From Pectobacterium punjabense (lineage in GTDB: Bacteria > Pseudomonadota > Gammaproteobacteria > Enterobacterales > Enterobacteriaceae): a stretch of 64,000 nucleotides of DNA. The notes under the pieces are model-generated. The model was given only the letters and a program-made list of their open reading frames with translations. It ran no database searches and had not been told where the DNA came from. The stretch spans positions 4,464,001 to 4,528,000 of the forward strand of contig NZ_CP038498.1 of assembly GCF_012427845.1 (NCBI RefSeq), written 5' to 3'. The first letter of the stretch is position 1. Every line of letters begins with the position of its first letter. Shown here piece after piece: positions 47,300 through 56,735 of the stretch. Made by a program: the position numbers and the translations under genes.

Positions 47300-48993
47300 A
47301 ACGAATGAGGCTCCATCTCATCAAATACGCTCTGTATCTCTTTTGTTACCCGGCGAATGTGCAAGGAGTCCTGCGTTTCCAATGCATCTTCAAAGGCTTG
47401 CAATTCATGTGCGATACGCTCTCGCGCTTCACCCATCAATTGCTCATATAAACGTTCCCCGCGCGCCAGTAACAGTCGACTTTCCATACGCTCACGCGGG
47501 TGTATTTTTATCTCTGCCAACTGCTGTAAGCGCGCCTGTATCTCAGCGTCCGACAAATCACAGCTATCATTGCGGATAATCGTTGATTTACTGTTGCCCT
47601 CATGGAGGTCTGTCGCCTGCACTTCCAAAATACCGTTGATATCGTAGGTATAACGCACACGCACAATGGGTTCGTCTTCCGGTGTGGGCGGAAACTCAAT
47701 TTCCAGCTCACCCAATTTGACGTTATTGCGCGTCAGGCGACTTTCCCCCTGATAGATTTGCAGCAGCATGTTGGTTTGCCCTTCATGACAGGTGCTAAAC
47801 ACTTTTTCCCGGCTCACGGGGACGACCGTATTACGATCAATAATCGGCGTATAATAACCGCTTTCCAGATGTCCATTCGGCAAGCGGCGTGCCGTTTCTA
47901 ATCCTAGGGTAAACGGGCAGACGTCAGTCAGCACGACCTCCGCTAGCCCTTGGCTACGCGCCTTGAGCCCAGCCTGCACAGCCGCACCCAACGCCACGAT
48001 TTCATCAGGATTTAGCGTCGCGATCGGGTACTGACCAAATAGTCTGGCAGCCAGGCTTCTCACCACGGGCATACGGCTGGCTCCCCCGACCAGAATGACG
48101 CAATTCAAATCACGCGGGGTAATAGCCGCATCATTCAATGCCCGCTCGATAGGCTGCCGTAACGCATCAATTAAAGGGGCACAAAGTACTTCGAAATCAT
48201 CGCGGGTAAGGTGCCACGGATACGCTACGCCCCCGAACTCTGGCGCTATCGTCGCCTCATGTTGCAGCGTTAACTCCCGTTTCATCCCTTCGATATGCTG
48301 GCGCAGGCGACTCATTTCTGACAAGTCGAGCGACGTCAGCGCATGCGCATTCAGAAACGCTTTTACCAGCGTATCGACAAAATCTTCGCCCCCCAGTGTG
48401 TTGTGCCCTGCTGTGGCGTTCACTTCCATAATGCCGTCAAATAGCGTCAGGACTGACACATCGAAGGTGCCGCCGCCTAGGTCGAAGACTAAAAAACGGC
48501 TTTCTGGATCATTAACATGCAATCCGTAACTTAGCGCAGCCGCTGTCGGTTCATTCACCAGACGCTCCACCTTAAGACCGGCTAGCTGCCCTGCAATCTG
48601 CGTTGCTTTACGCTGTTTATCATTAAAGTAGGCAGGCACACTGATGACCGCTTCTGTCACGGGCGCACCAAGAAATGCCTCAGCATCGGCTTTCAGCACG
48701 CGTAGCAGAAAAGAAGATAATTCTTCAGGCTGGTAGGTTTGTACACCGCCGAGCGAGTAGGCCTTTTTCGTCCCCATGTAGCGTTTGAACAACGCTGCGG
48801 TTTTAAGTGGGTGGGTAATCAAGCGTTCTTTGGCAACACGCCCTACCAATAGATCGCCGTTATCATCAAGGCCGATAACTGAAGGAGTGAGGTAATCACC
48901 GTGTGCATTGGGAATCAGTACGGCTTTCTCGCCATCCCAGAATGAAACCAAACTGTTTGTCGTGCCTAAATCTATCCCTATGATATGAGACAT
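47296..48993 (-). CDS. hscC: Hsp70-family chaperone HscC
   Basis: 565 residues (E. coli HscC 556). Nucleotide-binding motifs: IGIDLGTTNSLVSFW at the start, FDLGGGTFDVSVL near residue 185, and VILVGGASRMPVVRSLAARL near 315; a substrate-binding domain follows from about 375. It is shorter than DnaK with a reduced lid, as is typical for HscC. The ATG at 48993 has GGGAGGAAC upstream; an ATG at 49038 would add 15 unlike residues. First gene of a three-gene coupled operon with a J-domain protein. Confidence 0.93.
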   Translation of the reverse strand: MSHIIGIDLGTTNSLVSFWDGEKAVLIPNAHGDYLTPSVIGLDDNGDLLVGRVAKERLITHPLKTAALFKRYMGTKKAYSLGGVQTYQPEELSSFLLRVLKADAEAFLGAPVTEAVISVPAYFNDKQRKATQIAGQLAGLKVERLVNEPTAAALSYGLHVNDPESRFLVFDLGGGTFDVSVLTLFDGIMEVNATAGHNTLGGEDFVDTLVKAFLNAHALTSLDLSEMSRLRQHIEGMKRELTLQHEATIAPEFGGVAYPWHLTRDDFEVLCAPLIDALRQPIERALNDAAITPRDLNCVILVGGASRMPVVRSLAARLFGQYPIATLNPDEIVALGAAVQAGLKARSQGLAEVVLTDVCPFTLGLETARRLPNGHLESGYYTPIIDRNTVVPVSREKVFSTCHEGQTNMLLQIYQGESRLTRNNVKLGELEIEFPPTPEDEPIVRVRYTYDINGILEVQATDLHEGNSKSTIIRNDSCDLSDAEIQARLQQLAEIKIHPRERMESRLLLARGERLYEQLMGEARERIAHELQAFEDALETQDSLHIRRVTKEIQSVFDEMEPHSL

Positions 48994-49008
48994 GTTCCTC
49001 CCTGATTT

Positions 49009-49047
49009 AACAAACGCAAAACGCCTGATGAAATTCATCGGGCGTTG
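49009..49047 (-). terminator. Intrinsic terminator of the tyrosine phosphatase gene
   Basis: Stem AACGCC-GATG / CATC-GGCGTT with a short loop, followed on the minus strand by TTTTGCGTTTG. It lies between the phosphatase and hscC genes. Confidence 0.65.
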
Positions 49048-49138
49048 GTTAGACTGAGTAAAATTAACCGATAAGAGAACTAATTATGACCACAATAACG
49101 GATTCGAAAAACGCATTATTGTAAAGTAAAGCAGGTAA

Positions 49139-49927
49139 TTATCCTGCAATCAGGTATTTATCTTGTAAATAATTCCGTGCGTGATTATCCAGACCGTATT
49201 CCACTTCAAGCCAGCTATCGATAGAACCATGTCGTTCATAGATCGCCTGCAACGCCGTCACAATGAACTCTTCCTGCACAGAGAGCACATAAGAAAACTG
49301 TCCTAATGCTTTCTCATTCAGCGTTTCTGACAAATGTGCCAGTAACTGCTGACGGAATGGCGTCAGCGTCGTATCCGTGAGCAGGTAATCTTCCATCACG
49401 GTCTGCTCATCGGCACCCAGCGCAAACATCACCAGCGCAGAACCGATACCTGTGCGATCTTTTCCCACCGCGCAGTGCTGTACCAACCCGCCTTCATCTG
49501 GCCGTAATAGCAGCGACACCAGTTGCTTATAGGCAGAATTGTTGAAGGGCAAACGGCGGTAGAGTTCTAACATAAACGCGCGGGAATCAAACGCCGCCAG
49601 CACATCGGACCCTAGCGAATCCAGATTGGCCGTCACTTCGTGGCGTAACGGATTGGCCGGATAAGCGTGATAATTGGCCCCAGTCCACAGTACATCGGGC
49701 TTCTGCGCAATTTCATCGGCATCCCGATAATCCACCACGTGAGAAATAGGCACGCCAGCAAGGTGTTCACAATCCGCCTGGCTCAGCAAATCCAGCGAAC
49801 CGGAGCGAAAAAGTTTACCGTGTCGGATAAGCCGCCCATCAGCAGCCCGGTTACCACCTAAATCACGGAAGTTGATTCCACCGTCCAGCGGTAATAAAGA
49901 GGGATGAAGCAACGTTGGTTCGGTCAT
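49139..49927 (-). CDS. Tyrosine-protein phosphatase, IphP-like
   Basis: 262 residues with the active-site loop HCAVGKDRTGIG (C-x5-R), preceded by GGINFRDLGGNRAADGRLI near residues 16-36, typical of the bacterial tyrosine/serine phosphatase family (Y_phosphatase3). The ATG at 49927 has AAGGAG four bases upstream; an ATG-like start at 49963 would add 12 residues. No signal peptide. In E. coli rmuC follows udp at this spot, so this gene is a lineage-specific neighbour. Substrate unknown. Confidence 0.88.
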   Translation of the reverse strand: MTEPTLLHPSLLPLDGGINFRDLGGNRAADGRLIRHGKLFRSGSLDLLSQADCEHLAGVPISHVVDYRDADEIAQKPDVLWTGANYHAYPANPLRHEVTANLDSLGSDVLAAFDSRAFMLELYRRLPFNNSAYKQLVSLLLRPDEGGLVQHCAVGKDRTGIGSALVMFALGADEQTVMEDYLLTDTTLTPFRQQLLAHLSETLNEKALGQFSYVLSVQEEFIVTALQAIYERHGSIDSWLEVEYGLDNHARNYLQDKYLIAG

Positions 49928-50026
49928 ACATCTCCTTGCGAGGTTGAAAGGCGAGCAAGGCAACCATATTACATACGCAGGGCGCGTCGCAGGTTAACCC
50001 AATAAACCAGAACAAGTTTATTAGGA

Positions 50027-50055
50027 TAAAGGCTGGCCTCTGCGATGACCAGCCC
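50027..50055 (-). terminator. Probable terminator of udp
   Basis: Stem GGCTGG / CCAGCC with a 12-base loop, 23 bases past the udp stop, followed on the minus strand by TTTAT. Short T-run, so moderate support. Confidence 0.5.
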
Positions 50056-50077
50056 AAAATACCATCAATTTTTGTGC

Positions 50078-50848
50078 TTATTCAGCGGCTAACAAACGGC
50101 GTGTCGCGTCCAGCAACACCTTGATGACGGTGGTTTCGGCCAGCTTCATGGTCGCCGCATCCGGGATTTCCTGCTGAGTACGGTTCACGATCACACCCGC
50201 GATCATGCCCGCTTTTAGCCCCTGGCTGGCGCACATGGTCAGCAGCGTGGCAGACTCCATTTCATAGTTCAGCACCCCCATGCTCTGCCACTCCTCCATC
50301 GAACCGCGGAAGCGACGAACCACGCGTCCAGAGAAGGTGTCATAGCGTTCCTGACCAGGATAGAACGTATCGGAAGATGCCGTGATGCCAACGTGCAACG
50401 CGGCACCCGACGCTTTCGCGGCTTCCACCAACGCGGTAGTACAGCCGAAATCAGCCACAGCAGGGAACTCCATTGGCGCGAAGTGCAGACTCGCACCGTC
50501 AAGGCGGACGGCTGCGGTGGTCACTAACACATCACCGACATTGATACCGGACTGAATCGCCCCCGTCGTACCAACGCGCAGAAACGTGCGGATGCCAAGC
50601 TGCGCCAATTCTTCTACCGCGATTGACGTTGACGGACCACCGATACCGGTCGAGCAGACAATGATTGCCTTGCCGTCCAGTTCTGCACGCCAGGAGGTAA
50701 ATTCACGGTGTGATGCCAGATGAACCGGGTTATCCATCAGGCGGGCAATTTTTTCGACACGCTCAGGATCGCCGGGCACGATAGCCAGCGTCGCGCCCTG
50801 TAAATCGTTCTTAACCAGACCAAGATGGAACACATCAGATGTAGACAT
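50078..50848 (-). CDS. udp: Uridine phosphorylase
   Basis: 256 residues (E. coli Udp 253). It splits uridine with phosphate into uracil and ribose 1-phosphate. Visible: [18 protein letters not shown] start, phosphate-binding [13 protein letters not shown] and VGTTGAIQ, and [15 protein letters not shown] in the ribose site. The ATG at 50848 has GGGAGG upstream; an ATG at 50869 would add seven residues. It is divergent from ysgA, and the shared upstream region carries two CRP sites 52 bases apart. Confidence 0.97.
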   Translation of the reverse strand: MSTSDVFHLGLVKNDLQGATLAIVPGDPERVEKIARLMDNPVHLASHREFTSWRAELDGKAIIVCSTGIGGPSTSIAVEELAQLGIRTFLRVGTTGAIQSGINVGDVLVTTAAVRLDGASLHFAPMEFPAVADFGCTTALVEAAKASGAALHVGITASSDTFYPGQERYDTFSGRVVRRFRGSMEEWQSMGVLNYEMESATLLTMCASQGLKAGMIAGVIVNRTQQEIPDAATMKLAETTVIKVLLDATRRLLAAE

Positions 50849-50948
50849 AACTGCCTCCCGGGCAATCAATTGGGTATTCAGAGAAATCGTGCCGAATGCC
50901 TCATCTATGCTGCTTGTCGCAGTCTGTAAGCATCCGCGTTATAAAAAG

Positions 50949-50954
50949 ACTCTA
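50949..50954 (-). promoter_or_regulatory. Predicted -10 element of the udp promoter
   Basis: TAGAGT on the minus strand, placed where a class II CRP promoter with a site at -41.5 should have its -10 (start near 50942). Confidence 0.5.
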
Positions 50955-50976
50955 GCGCATCATTACGTTTTTTTAA

Positions 50977-50990
50977 GTGACAGGAGTCAC
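50977..50990. promoter_or_regulatory. CRP site 1 of udp
   Basis: GTGACAGGAGTCAC: perfect GTGA-N6-TCAC core, centred at 50983.5. This is about -41.5 relative to the predicted udp start. Confidence 0.75.
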
Positions 50991-51028
50991 CTATAAAAAA
51001 GAAACAAACATCAACATACATAAAAAAC

Positions 51029-51042
51029 GTGACTTAAATCAC
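51029..51042. promoter_or_regulatory. CRP site 2 of udp
   Basis: GTGACTTAAATCAC: perfect GTGA-N6-TCAC core centred at 51035.5, exactly 52 bases from site 1. E. coli udp has the same two-site arrangement with CytR bound between them. Confidence 0.75.
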
Positions 51043-51175
51043 TATTTATTGGGTGAGGAATTCATTTTCGCCGATTAATTGTCTTCTAGTGTAGATTCTT
51101 TAATCATTGATAGTATTTATCATGACATCCCTCTTTCACATGAAACTCGGCAGACCGATAACAGGAGAGCGCGTA

Positions 51176-52003
51176 ATGAAGACTGATGAACAGACGACCT
51201 TCAAACATCTTCCTCAAGGGTTATCCCCGGCGGTAAAACCGCAGGGCTTCTCCATCATTACAACGGATTCTGTCGGTATCGTTGCCAGTGAAACCACCAT
51301 TCCTTCTCAGGGTGAGCAGTTGCCTGCCTATATCGCCAGACCAGCGAACCATAATGGGCCGCTCCCTATCGTCCTGGTGGTACAGGAGATTTTCGGCGTT
51401 CATCAACACATTCAGGATGTGTGCCGCAGGCTAGCTAAGCAGGGCTATATGGCCATCGCCCCAGAGCTGTATTTCCGTCAGGGCGACCCCAGCCACTATA
51501 ACGACATTCAGCAAATCCTGACCGAGCTGGTGCATAAGGTTCCTGATTCACAGGTGCTGTCCGATCTCGATCACACCGCCAACTGGGCGATTAAACAGGG
51601 CGGCGATGCCAGCAAGCTGGCGATAACGGGATTTTGTTGGGGCGGACGTATCACCTGGCTCTACGCCGCGCACAATCCACAACTCAAAGCGGCCGTGGCC
51701 TGGTACGGCAAATTTACCGGTGAGAAAACGCTGAACAGCCCCAAACATCCGGTCGATATTGCAACGGAGTTGGAAGCGCCCGTGTTGGGGCTATACGGAG
51801 CGAAAGACGAGAGTATTCCGCTGGAAAAAGTGGATATTATGCGACAGGCGCTACGCGCTGCGAACGCGGCGGCAGAAATCATCGTCTACCCCGATGCCGG
51901 CCATGCTTTCCATGCCGATTACCGCCCCAGCTATCATGAAGAATCCGCACGTGACGGCTGGCAACGGATGCTGGCATGGTTCCAGAAAAACGGTGTAGCG
52001 TAG
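51176..52003 (+). CDS. ysgA: Dienelactone hydrolase family protein, YsgA
   Basis: 275 residues (E. coli YsgA 271). Alpha/beta hydrolase of the dienelactone hydrolase family with the catalytic cysteine in GFCWGG, an aspartate in GAKDESIP and histidine in DAGHAFH; the oxyanion region is [12 protein letters not shown]. The ATG at 51176 has AGGAGA seven bases upstream; the in-frame ATG at 51107 is poorly placed. Divergent from udp, as in E. coli. True substrate unknown. Confidence 0.9.
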   Translation: MKTDEQTTFKHLPQGLSPAVKPQGFSIITTDSVGIVASETTIPSQGEQLPAYIARPANHNGPLPIVLVVQEIFGVHQHIQDVCRRLAKQGYMAIAPELYFRQGDPSHYNDIQQILTELVHKVPDSQVLSDLDHTANWAIKQGGDASKLAITGFCWGGRITWLYAAHNPQLKAAVAWYGKFTGEKTLNSPKHPVDIATELEAPVLGLYGAKDESIPLEKVDIMRQALRAANAAAEIIVYPDAGHAFHADYRPSYHEESARDGWQRMLAWFQKNGVA

Positions 52004-52037
52004 CGCCACCACACGCGTCCGTTCTTACCTACGATCT

Positions 52038-52071
52038 AAAACGCCACCGAACAACGGTGGCGTTTGTGTTT
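52038..52071. terminator. Bidirectional terminator between ysgA and the first MCP gene
   Basis: Perfect stem AACGCCACCG / CGGTGGCGTT with a 5-base loop, flanked by T-rich sequence on one side and AAAA on the other. Confidence 0.85.
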
Positions 52072-52092
52072 CAGCGTGTTACACCGACGGCC

Positions 52093-53757
52093 TTAGAACG
52101 TCGTCCAGTCACCGTTGTTGCCTTGATCTTTCGCAGGCGTCACGGGTGCTAAAGACAGCGTTGGGGTACGTGTTGGGGACGATGCATAAGAAGCGGCTTT
52201 GCCGTTGCCATATGACAGCAGTTTAAACGCGCTCACCGCTTCCGCCAGCACGGAAGCCTGTGCTTGCAGAGAAAGTGCCGCAGAGGCAGATTCTTCAACC
52301 AGAGCCGCATTCTGCTGGGTCGTGGTATCAATTTGCCCAACCGCCAAATTCATCTGGTTAATCCCGTCGCTCTGCTCACGACTGGCCTGCGAGATTTCAC
52401 TGATGATCTCATTCACATCCCGCACATAGCCGGTTAATCCGCCCATGGTTTCTTCAGCAGTATCCACCAGCGACATACCTTCCTGGATTTTGCTCACGGA
52501 GTCGTCGATCAAATCCTTGATCTCACGCGCGGCTGTCGCACTGCGCTGTGCCAGAGAACGCACTTCACCTGCTACCACCGCAAAACCACGCCCTTGTTCG
52601 CCCGCTCGCGCCGCTTCAACCGCCGCGTTCAGTGCCAGGATATTGGTCTGGAAGGCAATACCATCGATCACACCAATGATTTCCGCCATTCGCTGGGATG
52701 AATCGCGAATACCGCGCATTTTCTGCGTAACAGAAACCATGACGTCACCGCTTTGCTTGGCAGCACCAGAAGCTTTATTCGCGATGTCTGTTGCCTGCTG
52801 CGTATTTTCCGCCGTATTTTTAATGGTAGAAGTCAGCTGTTCCATTGAAGCTGCCGTTTCTTCCAGCGAGCTGGCCTGTTCTTCGGTGCGCGAGGACAGA
52901 TCCTGATTACCTGCGGCAATCTGCGAAGCCGCCGTCGAGATCGTTTCCGCCCCGTCACGCACCTGCCCAACAATCGTGCTCAGGCTGGTGTTCATGTGAT
53001 CCAACGATTGCAGCAGCAATCCGGTTTCATCTTTGCTGGTAACAGTGATACGTGAGGTCAGGTCGCCCTGCGCTACTCTATCTGCGACTTGCAAAGCCTG
53101 CTGTATCGGTCGGGTGACGCTACGCGTAATTGACCAGGCAATCAGCGCACCAAATACGGCGCCCAGCGCTAAAATGAGCAGCAGAATAATGCGGGTCTCG
53201 CTGTACACCTCAGCCATGGCTTCAACAGAGGTATCCATCGCATCATCCTGATAGTTAACCAATTGTCTTACCGCATCACGGTACTGGCGTTGGACAACAT
53301 TCAGGTTATTGTTGAATTCCTCAATCGCCGCTTCCCGATTGCCAGCGACCACTTCGCTGATAATTTTGTCACCGGATTTCAAAAATTCGGTACGGATCGC
53401 GCGGATAGCACGCAACTGAGAGATTGAACGCTCTTCAACCGTCTGGCTGTCCAGCTTATCCAGCAAGCGGCCTATTTCCTGGCGGAATCCATTCACACGA
53501 TCGACGTTTTCCTTGATTTTATCCTCACCTGAAACCAGCATCAGCCGCTGATAGGCCACCAGAATGCTGTTTACATTATCGATAAGGCTATTTGAATCAA
53601 CCGTTTGTGGATAAACCTCTTTCACAATGCCTCTGGCACCGTCCTGAAAGCCGGACAACTTAGACAGGGAAAAAATACTTACGGCAAACAACATCAGAAT
53701 CAGGATGGCAAATCCAGCCCCCAATCGATAACCAATACGCCAGTTTGCTAAATTCAT
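52093..53757 (-). CDS. Methyl-accepting chemotaxis protein with C-terminal pentapeptide
   Basis: 554 residues: TM1 about 10-30 ([20 protein letters not shown]), a periplasmic four-helix-bundle ligand domain to about 190, TM2 about 191-212 ([19 protein letters not shown]), HAMP, then the signalling hairpin with tip [20 protein letters not shown]. It ends GDWTTF, matching the xWxxF tether by which CheR and CheB find major receptors. AAAGGAGT precedes the ATG. Its closest relative here is the MCP gene upstream at 54567-56189. Ligand unknown. A sigma-28 promoter lies at 54097-54123. Confidence 0.93.
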   Translation of the reverse strand: MNLANWRIGYRLGAGFAILILMLFAVSIFSLSKLSGFQDGARGIVKEVYPQTVDSNSLIDNVNSILVAYQRLMLVSGEDKIKENVDRVNGFRQEIGRLLDKLDSQTVEERSISQLRAIRAIRTEFLKSGDKIISEVVAGNREAAIEEFNNNLNVVQRQYRDAVRQLVNYQDDAMDTSVEAMAEVYSETRIILLLILALGAVFGALIAWSITRSVTRPIQQALQVADRVAQGDLTSRITVTSKDETGLLLQSLDHMNTSLSTIVGQVRDGAETISTAASQIAAGNQDLSSRTEEQASSLEETAASMEQLTSTIKNTAENTQQATDIANKASGAAKQSGDVMVSVTQKMRGIRDSSQRMAEIIGVIDGIAFQTNILALNAAVEAARAGEQGRGFAVVAGEVRSLAQRSATAAREIKDLIDDSVSKIQEGMSLVDTAEETMGGLTGYVRDVNEIISEISQASREQSDGINQMNLAVGQIDTTTQQNAALVEESASAALSLQAQASVLAEAVSAFKLLSYGNGKAASYASSPTRTPTLSLAPVTPAKDQGNNGDWTTF

Positions 53758-54096
53758 GTCTCACTCCTTTTAGGTAATACATAGCAAGGTCAGTTGCGCA
53801 CATGTCGCAACTTGATGGACCACAGGGCGGAGAATGGCTGGCTATCCAAAGGAAAAAGCGGTTTCCTTCTGACATACCAGAGATACCTTGAGGCAGGCAT
53901 TTTTACGCACGCTCTCAGCATGAGAGGTGCGATCAAAAATCAAATAATTTTCCTCAGGTGTTGAGGTGCAAAAGTGGCAATAAATCTAACAGTGGTACAA
54001 ATACGATTGATAAGACCGAGGAGACGTTATCGAGGTGAGATGATGACCTTCCCTCTCCGTATTCGTGCATCCATAGCCGTTCCTGTGTGATCCATT

Positions 54097-54123
54097 TTAT
54101 CGGCAACTTGTTTCTGAACTTTA
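54097..54123 (-). promoter_or_regulatory. Sigma-28 (FliA) promoter of the first MCP gene
   Basis: Minus strand: TAAAGTTC, an 11-base spacer, then GCCGATAA. This matches the FliA consensus (TAAAGTTT-N11-GCCGATAA) at 15 of 16 positions. The start codon is about 340 bases downstream. Confidence 0.85.
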
Positions 54124-54353
54124 CAAATTGATCGTTTAAATCATTCAAAAACATATAATAAATAGACTAGAACTATCAAAAGTTAAGTTTCGATCGGAAA
54201 AATCACAGATTAATTCAACGGCGATTAACAAAAATAACACCACAACTACATTAAATGATAGTCAGACATATTTGATATTAAAAATAAAGAGAGGGAGTTT
54301 TTCTTAAAAAAGGACAACAAACTGAATAAGCAAAGGAAAAAACAGATTTGCTC

Positions 54354-54482
<129 letters not shown>

Positions 54483-54495
54483 GCGAGATAACGGA

Positions 54496-54521
54496 ATCAG
54501 GGAGGCCATTACCCCCCTGAT
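54496..54521 (-). terminator. Possible terminator of the second MCP gene
   Basis: Stem ATCAGGG / CCCTGAT with a 12-base loop, 46 bases past the stop. No good T-run, so weak. Confidence 0.45.
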
Positions 54522-54566
54522 GAAATAGACGTTGCACAGCAACACAGGCAAATTATGGCAGCAAAT

Positions 54567-56189
54567 TTACTCTTTATTTGCCAGCGCCAGCAGTGGTGTA
54601 CTCATCGGCCTCGGTGCATAAGACCCGGCATCGCTACGGCTAGATGACTGTACTTTAAACGCGCTCACGGCTTCCGCCAGAACGGAGGCCTGCGCTTGCA
54701 GGGACAAAGCAGCAGAAGCGGATTCTTCAACCAAGGCCGCATTCTGCTGGGTCGTGGTATCAATCTGCCCAATCGCCAGATTCATCTGGTTAATCCCGTC
54801 GCTCTGTTCACGGCTAGCCTGTGAAATCTCAGTGATAATGTCGTGCACATCCTTCACATGGGATGTTAAGCCACCCATGGTTTCTTCGGCGGTATCGACA
54901 AGCTCCATGCCTTCGCGAATTTTGCTGACGGAGTCGTCGATCAAATCCTTGATCTCCCGCGCGGCTGTCGCACTGCGCTGTGCCAGCGAGCGGACCTCTC
55001 CTGCCACTACCGCAAAGCCGCGCCCCTGCTCACCCGCACGCGCAGCTTCAACCGCCGCGTTCAGTGCCAGGATATTGGTCTGAAACGCAATACCGTCAAT
55101 CACACCAATGATTTCTGCCATACGCTGGGATGAATCGCGAATACCGCGCATTTTCTGCGTCACGGAAAGCATGACATCACCACTTTTTTTCGCGGCACCG
55201 GTCGCCTTATTGGCAATCTCCGTCGCCTGCTGAGTATTTTCCGCCGTGTTTTTAATGGTCGATGCCAGTTGTTCCATTGAGGCTGCCGTTTCTTCCAGTG
55301 AGCTGGCCTGTTCCTCTGTGCGTGATGACAGATCCTGATTCCCTGCGGTGATTTGCGATGCCGCCGTCGAAATGGTTTCTGCACCATCACGCACCTGGCC
55401 AACAATCGAGCTCAGGCTGGTATTCATACGATCCAACGACTGCAGCAGCAATCCGGTTTCATCCTTGCTGGTTACAGTGATACGTGAGGTCAGATCGCCC
55501 TCCGCCACTCTATCCGCGACTTGCAAAGCCTGCTCAATCGGTCGGGTAACGCTACGCGTGATTGCCCAGGCAATCAGCGCGCCAAAAGCCGCACCCGACA
55601 GCAAAACAAGCAGTAAAATTATGCGAGTACTGCTATACACCTCTGCCATGGTCTCGACAGAGTTATCCATCGCTTCATTTTGGTAATTCACCAACTGCTT
55701 CACCGAGTCACGGTAATTGCGCTGAATCACATTCAGGGTGTTATTGAATTCCGCTACGGCGATGTCGTTATTACCCGCCAGCGCATCACTAATAATTTTA
55801 TCGCCGGATTTGATAAACTCAGCACGAAACCCACGGACAACCCCCACCTGCGTGCGAGCACGCTCTCCTGAGGCATTGTTTTCCAGATTATCAAGCAGGC
55901 GGCTAATTTCCTTGCGGTACGCCATAATCCGATCGACATATCCCTGACGCTGCTCCTGATCGGATACCAGCATCATCTGCAAATAAGCGACAAAATGCCC
56001 ATTCACGTTATCAATGAGATCATTAGCCTCTACCGTTTGTGGGTAAACCTCTTTGACGATATCTCTGGCACCATCCTGAAAACTGGACAGTTTAGACAGG
56101 GAAAATAAACTCACGGCAAATAACATCAAAATCAGAACGGCAAACCCGCCTCCTAATCGATAGCCAATACGCCAATTCGCTAAGTTCAC
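54567..56189 (-). CDS. Methyl-accepting chemotaxis protein without a pentapeptide
   Basis: 540 residues, a paralogue of the MCP encoded at 52093-53757: same N-terminus ([13 protein letters not shown]), same layout of TM1, four-helix ligand domain, TM2, HAMP and an almost identical signalling domain. The ligand domains differ more, suggesting different attractants. It ends LLALANKE without the xWxxF tether, so it probably depends on other receptors for methylation, like the minor receptors of E. coli. An AAAGGAGT site and a sigma-28 promoter lie upstream. Confidence 0.92.
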   Translation of the reverse strand: MNLANWRIGYRLGGGFAVLILMLFAVSLFSLSKLSSFQDGARDIVKEVYPQTVEANDLIDNVNGHFVAYLQMMLVSDQEQRQGYVDRIMAYRKEISRLLDNLENNASGERARTQVGVVRGFRAEFIKSGDKIISDALAGNNDIAVAEFNNTLNVIQRNYRDSVKQLVNYQNEAMDNSVETMAEVYSSTRIILLLVLLSGAAFGALIAWAITRSVTRPIEQALQVADRVAEGDLTSRITVTSKDETGLLLQSLDRMNTSLSSIVGQVRDGAETISTAASQITAGNQDLSSRTEEQASSLEETAASMEQLASTIKNTAENTQQATEIANKATGAAKKSGDVMLSVTQKMRGIRDSSQRMAEIIGVIDGIAFQTNILALNAAVEAARAGEQGRGFAVVAGEVRSLAQRSATAAREIKDLIDDSVSKIREGMELVDTAEETMGGLTSHVKDVHDIITEISQASREQSDGINQMNLAIGQIDTTTQQNAALVEESASAALSLQAQASVLAEAVSAFKVQSSSRSDAGSYAPRPMSTPLLALANKE

Positions 56190-56423
56190 ATCTCACTCCT
56201 TTTAGGTAATAAATAATAATGACTACTGCGCACAGCACGCCGTCGAATAACGTCGCAGAGTGGGGAAATAATCGTTTTTCGGGAAAGGAAATATGCTTTA
56301 TAGGTATATTTAATCTACCCATAAGAGAGTAATTACAGGTGCACTTCCAACATAAAGAAAATATTAAAAATAAAAAATCCTCGCGCTATTGGTACGTCCT
56401 GAGCCGCCTCCATGCCGTTTACC

Positions 56424-56450
56424 TTATCGGCAAAATATTCTCTAGCTTTA
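56424..56450 (-). promoter_or_regulatory. Sigma-28 (FliA) promoter of the second MCP gene
   Basis: Minus strand: TAAAGCTA, an 11-base spacer, then GCCGATAA; a close match to the FliA consensus, 235 bases before the start codon. Confidence 0.85.
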
Positions 56451-56686
56451 TGACCGTGTCGATTTACCCCAGCGAAAAATAGAGACATGGATAGCGGCTA
56501 AATATTCATTTTCGGAAGATAACCTACCAGTTGATGCAGAAAAACAAGGGGGATAGCGCGGCGATTTTATTAAAGAAAAGACAATATAGTTAATTTTTAG
56601 GAAGAGAGAATATTTGCAGTGAGAAATAATGAAGAAGCGTGAGGAAAAGCAAAATGACGCGTATTTTATCTATTCGTGAAGGGTAC

Positions 56687-56719
56687 AAAAAATCAGGGAG
56701 AGCATAGCCTCCCTGATTT
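56687..56719 (-). terminator. Intrinsic terminator of metE
   Basis: Minus strand: AAATCAGGGAG / CTCCCTGATTT stem with an 8-base loop, then six T. It begins about 17 bases past the metE stop. Confidence 0.9.
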
Positions 56720-56735
56720 CATCAGTCATTAACGA

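Larger units (their letters stand above)
56190..56735. other. Region between the second MCP gene and metE
   Basis: About 546 bases with the sigma-28 promoter at 56424-56450 and the metE terminator at 56687-56719. Between them I see only AT-rich sequence and no supported gene. Confidence 0.6.

Noticed and set aside
53954..54154. 66-codon minus-strand frame upstream of the first MCP gene
   Set aside because: It overlaps the sigma-28 promoter itself, so it would not be fully transcribed from it.
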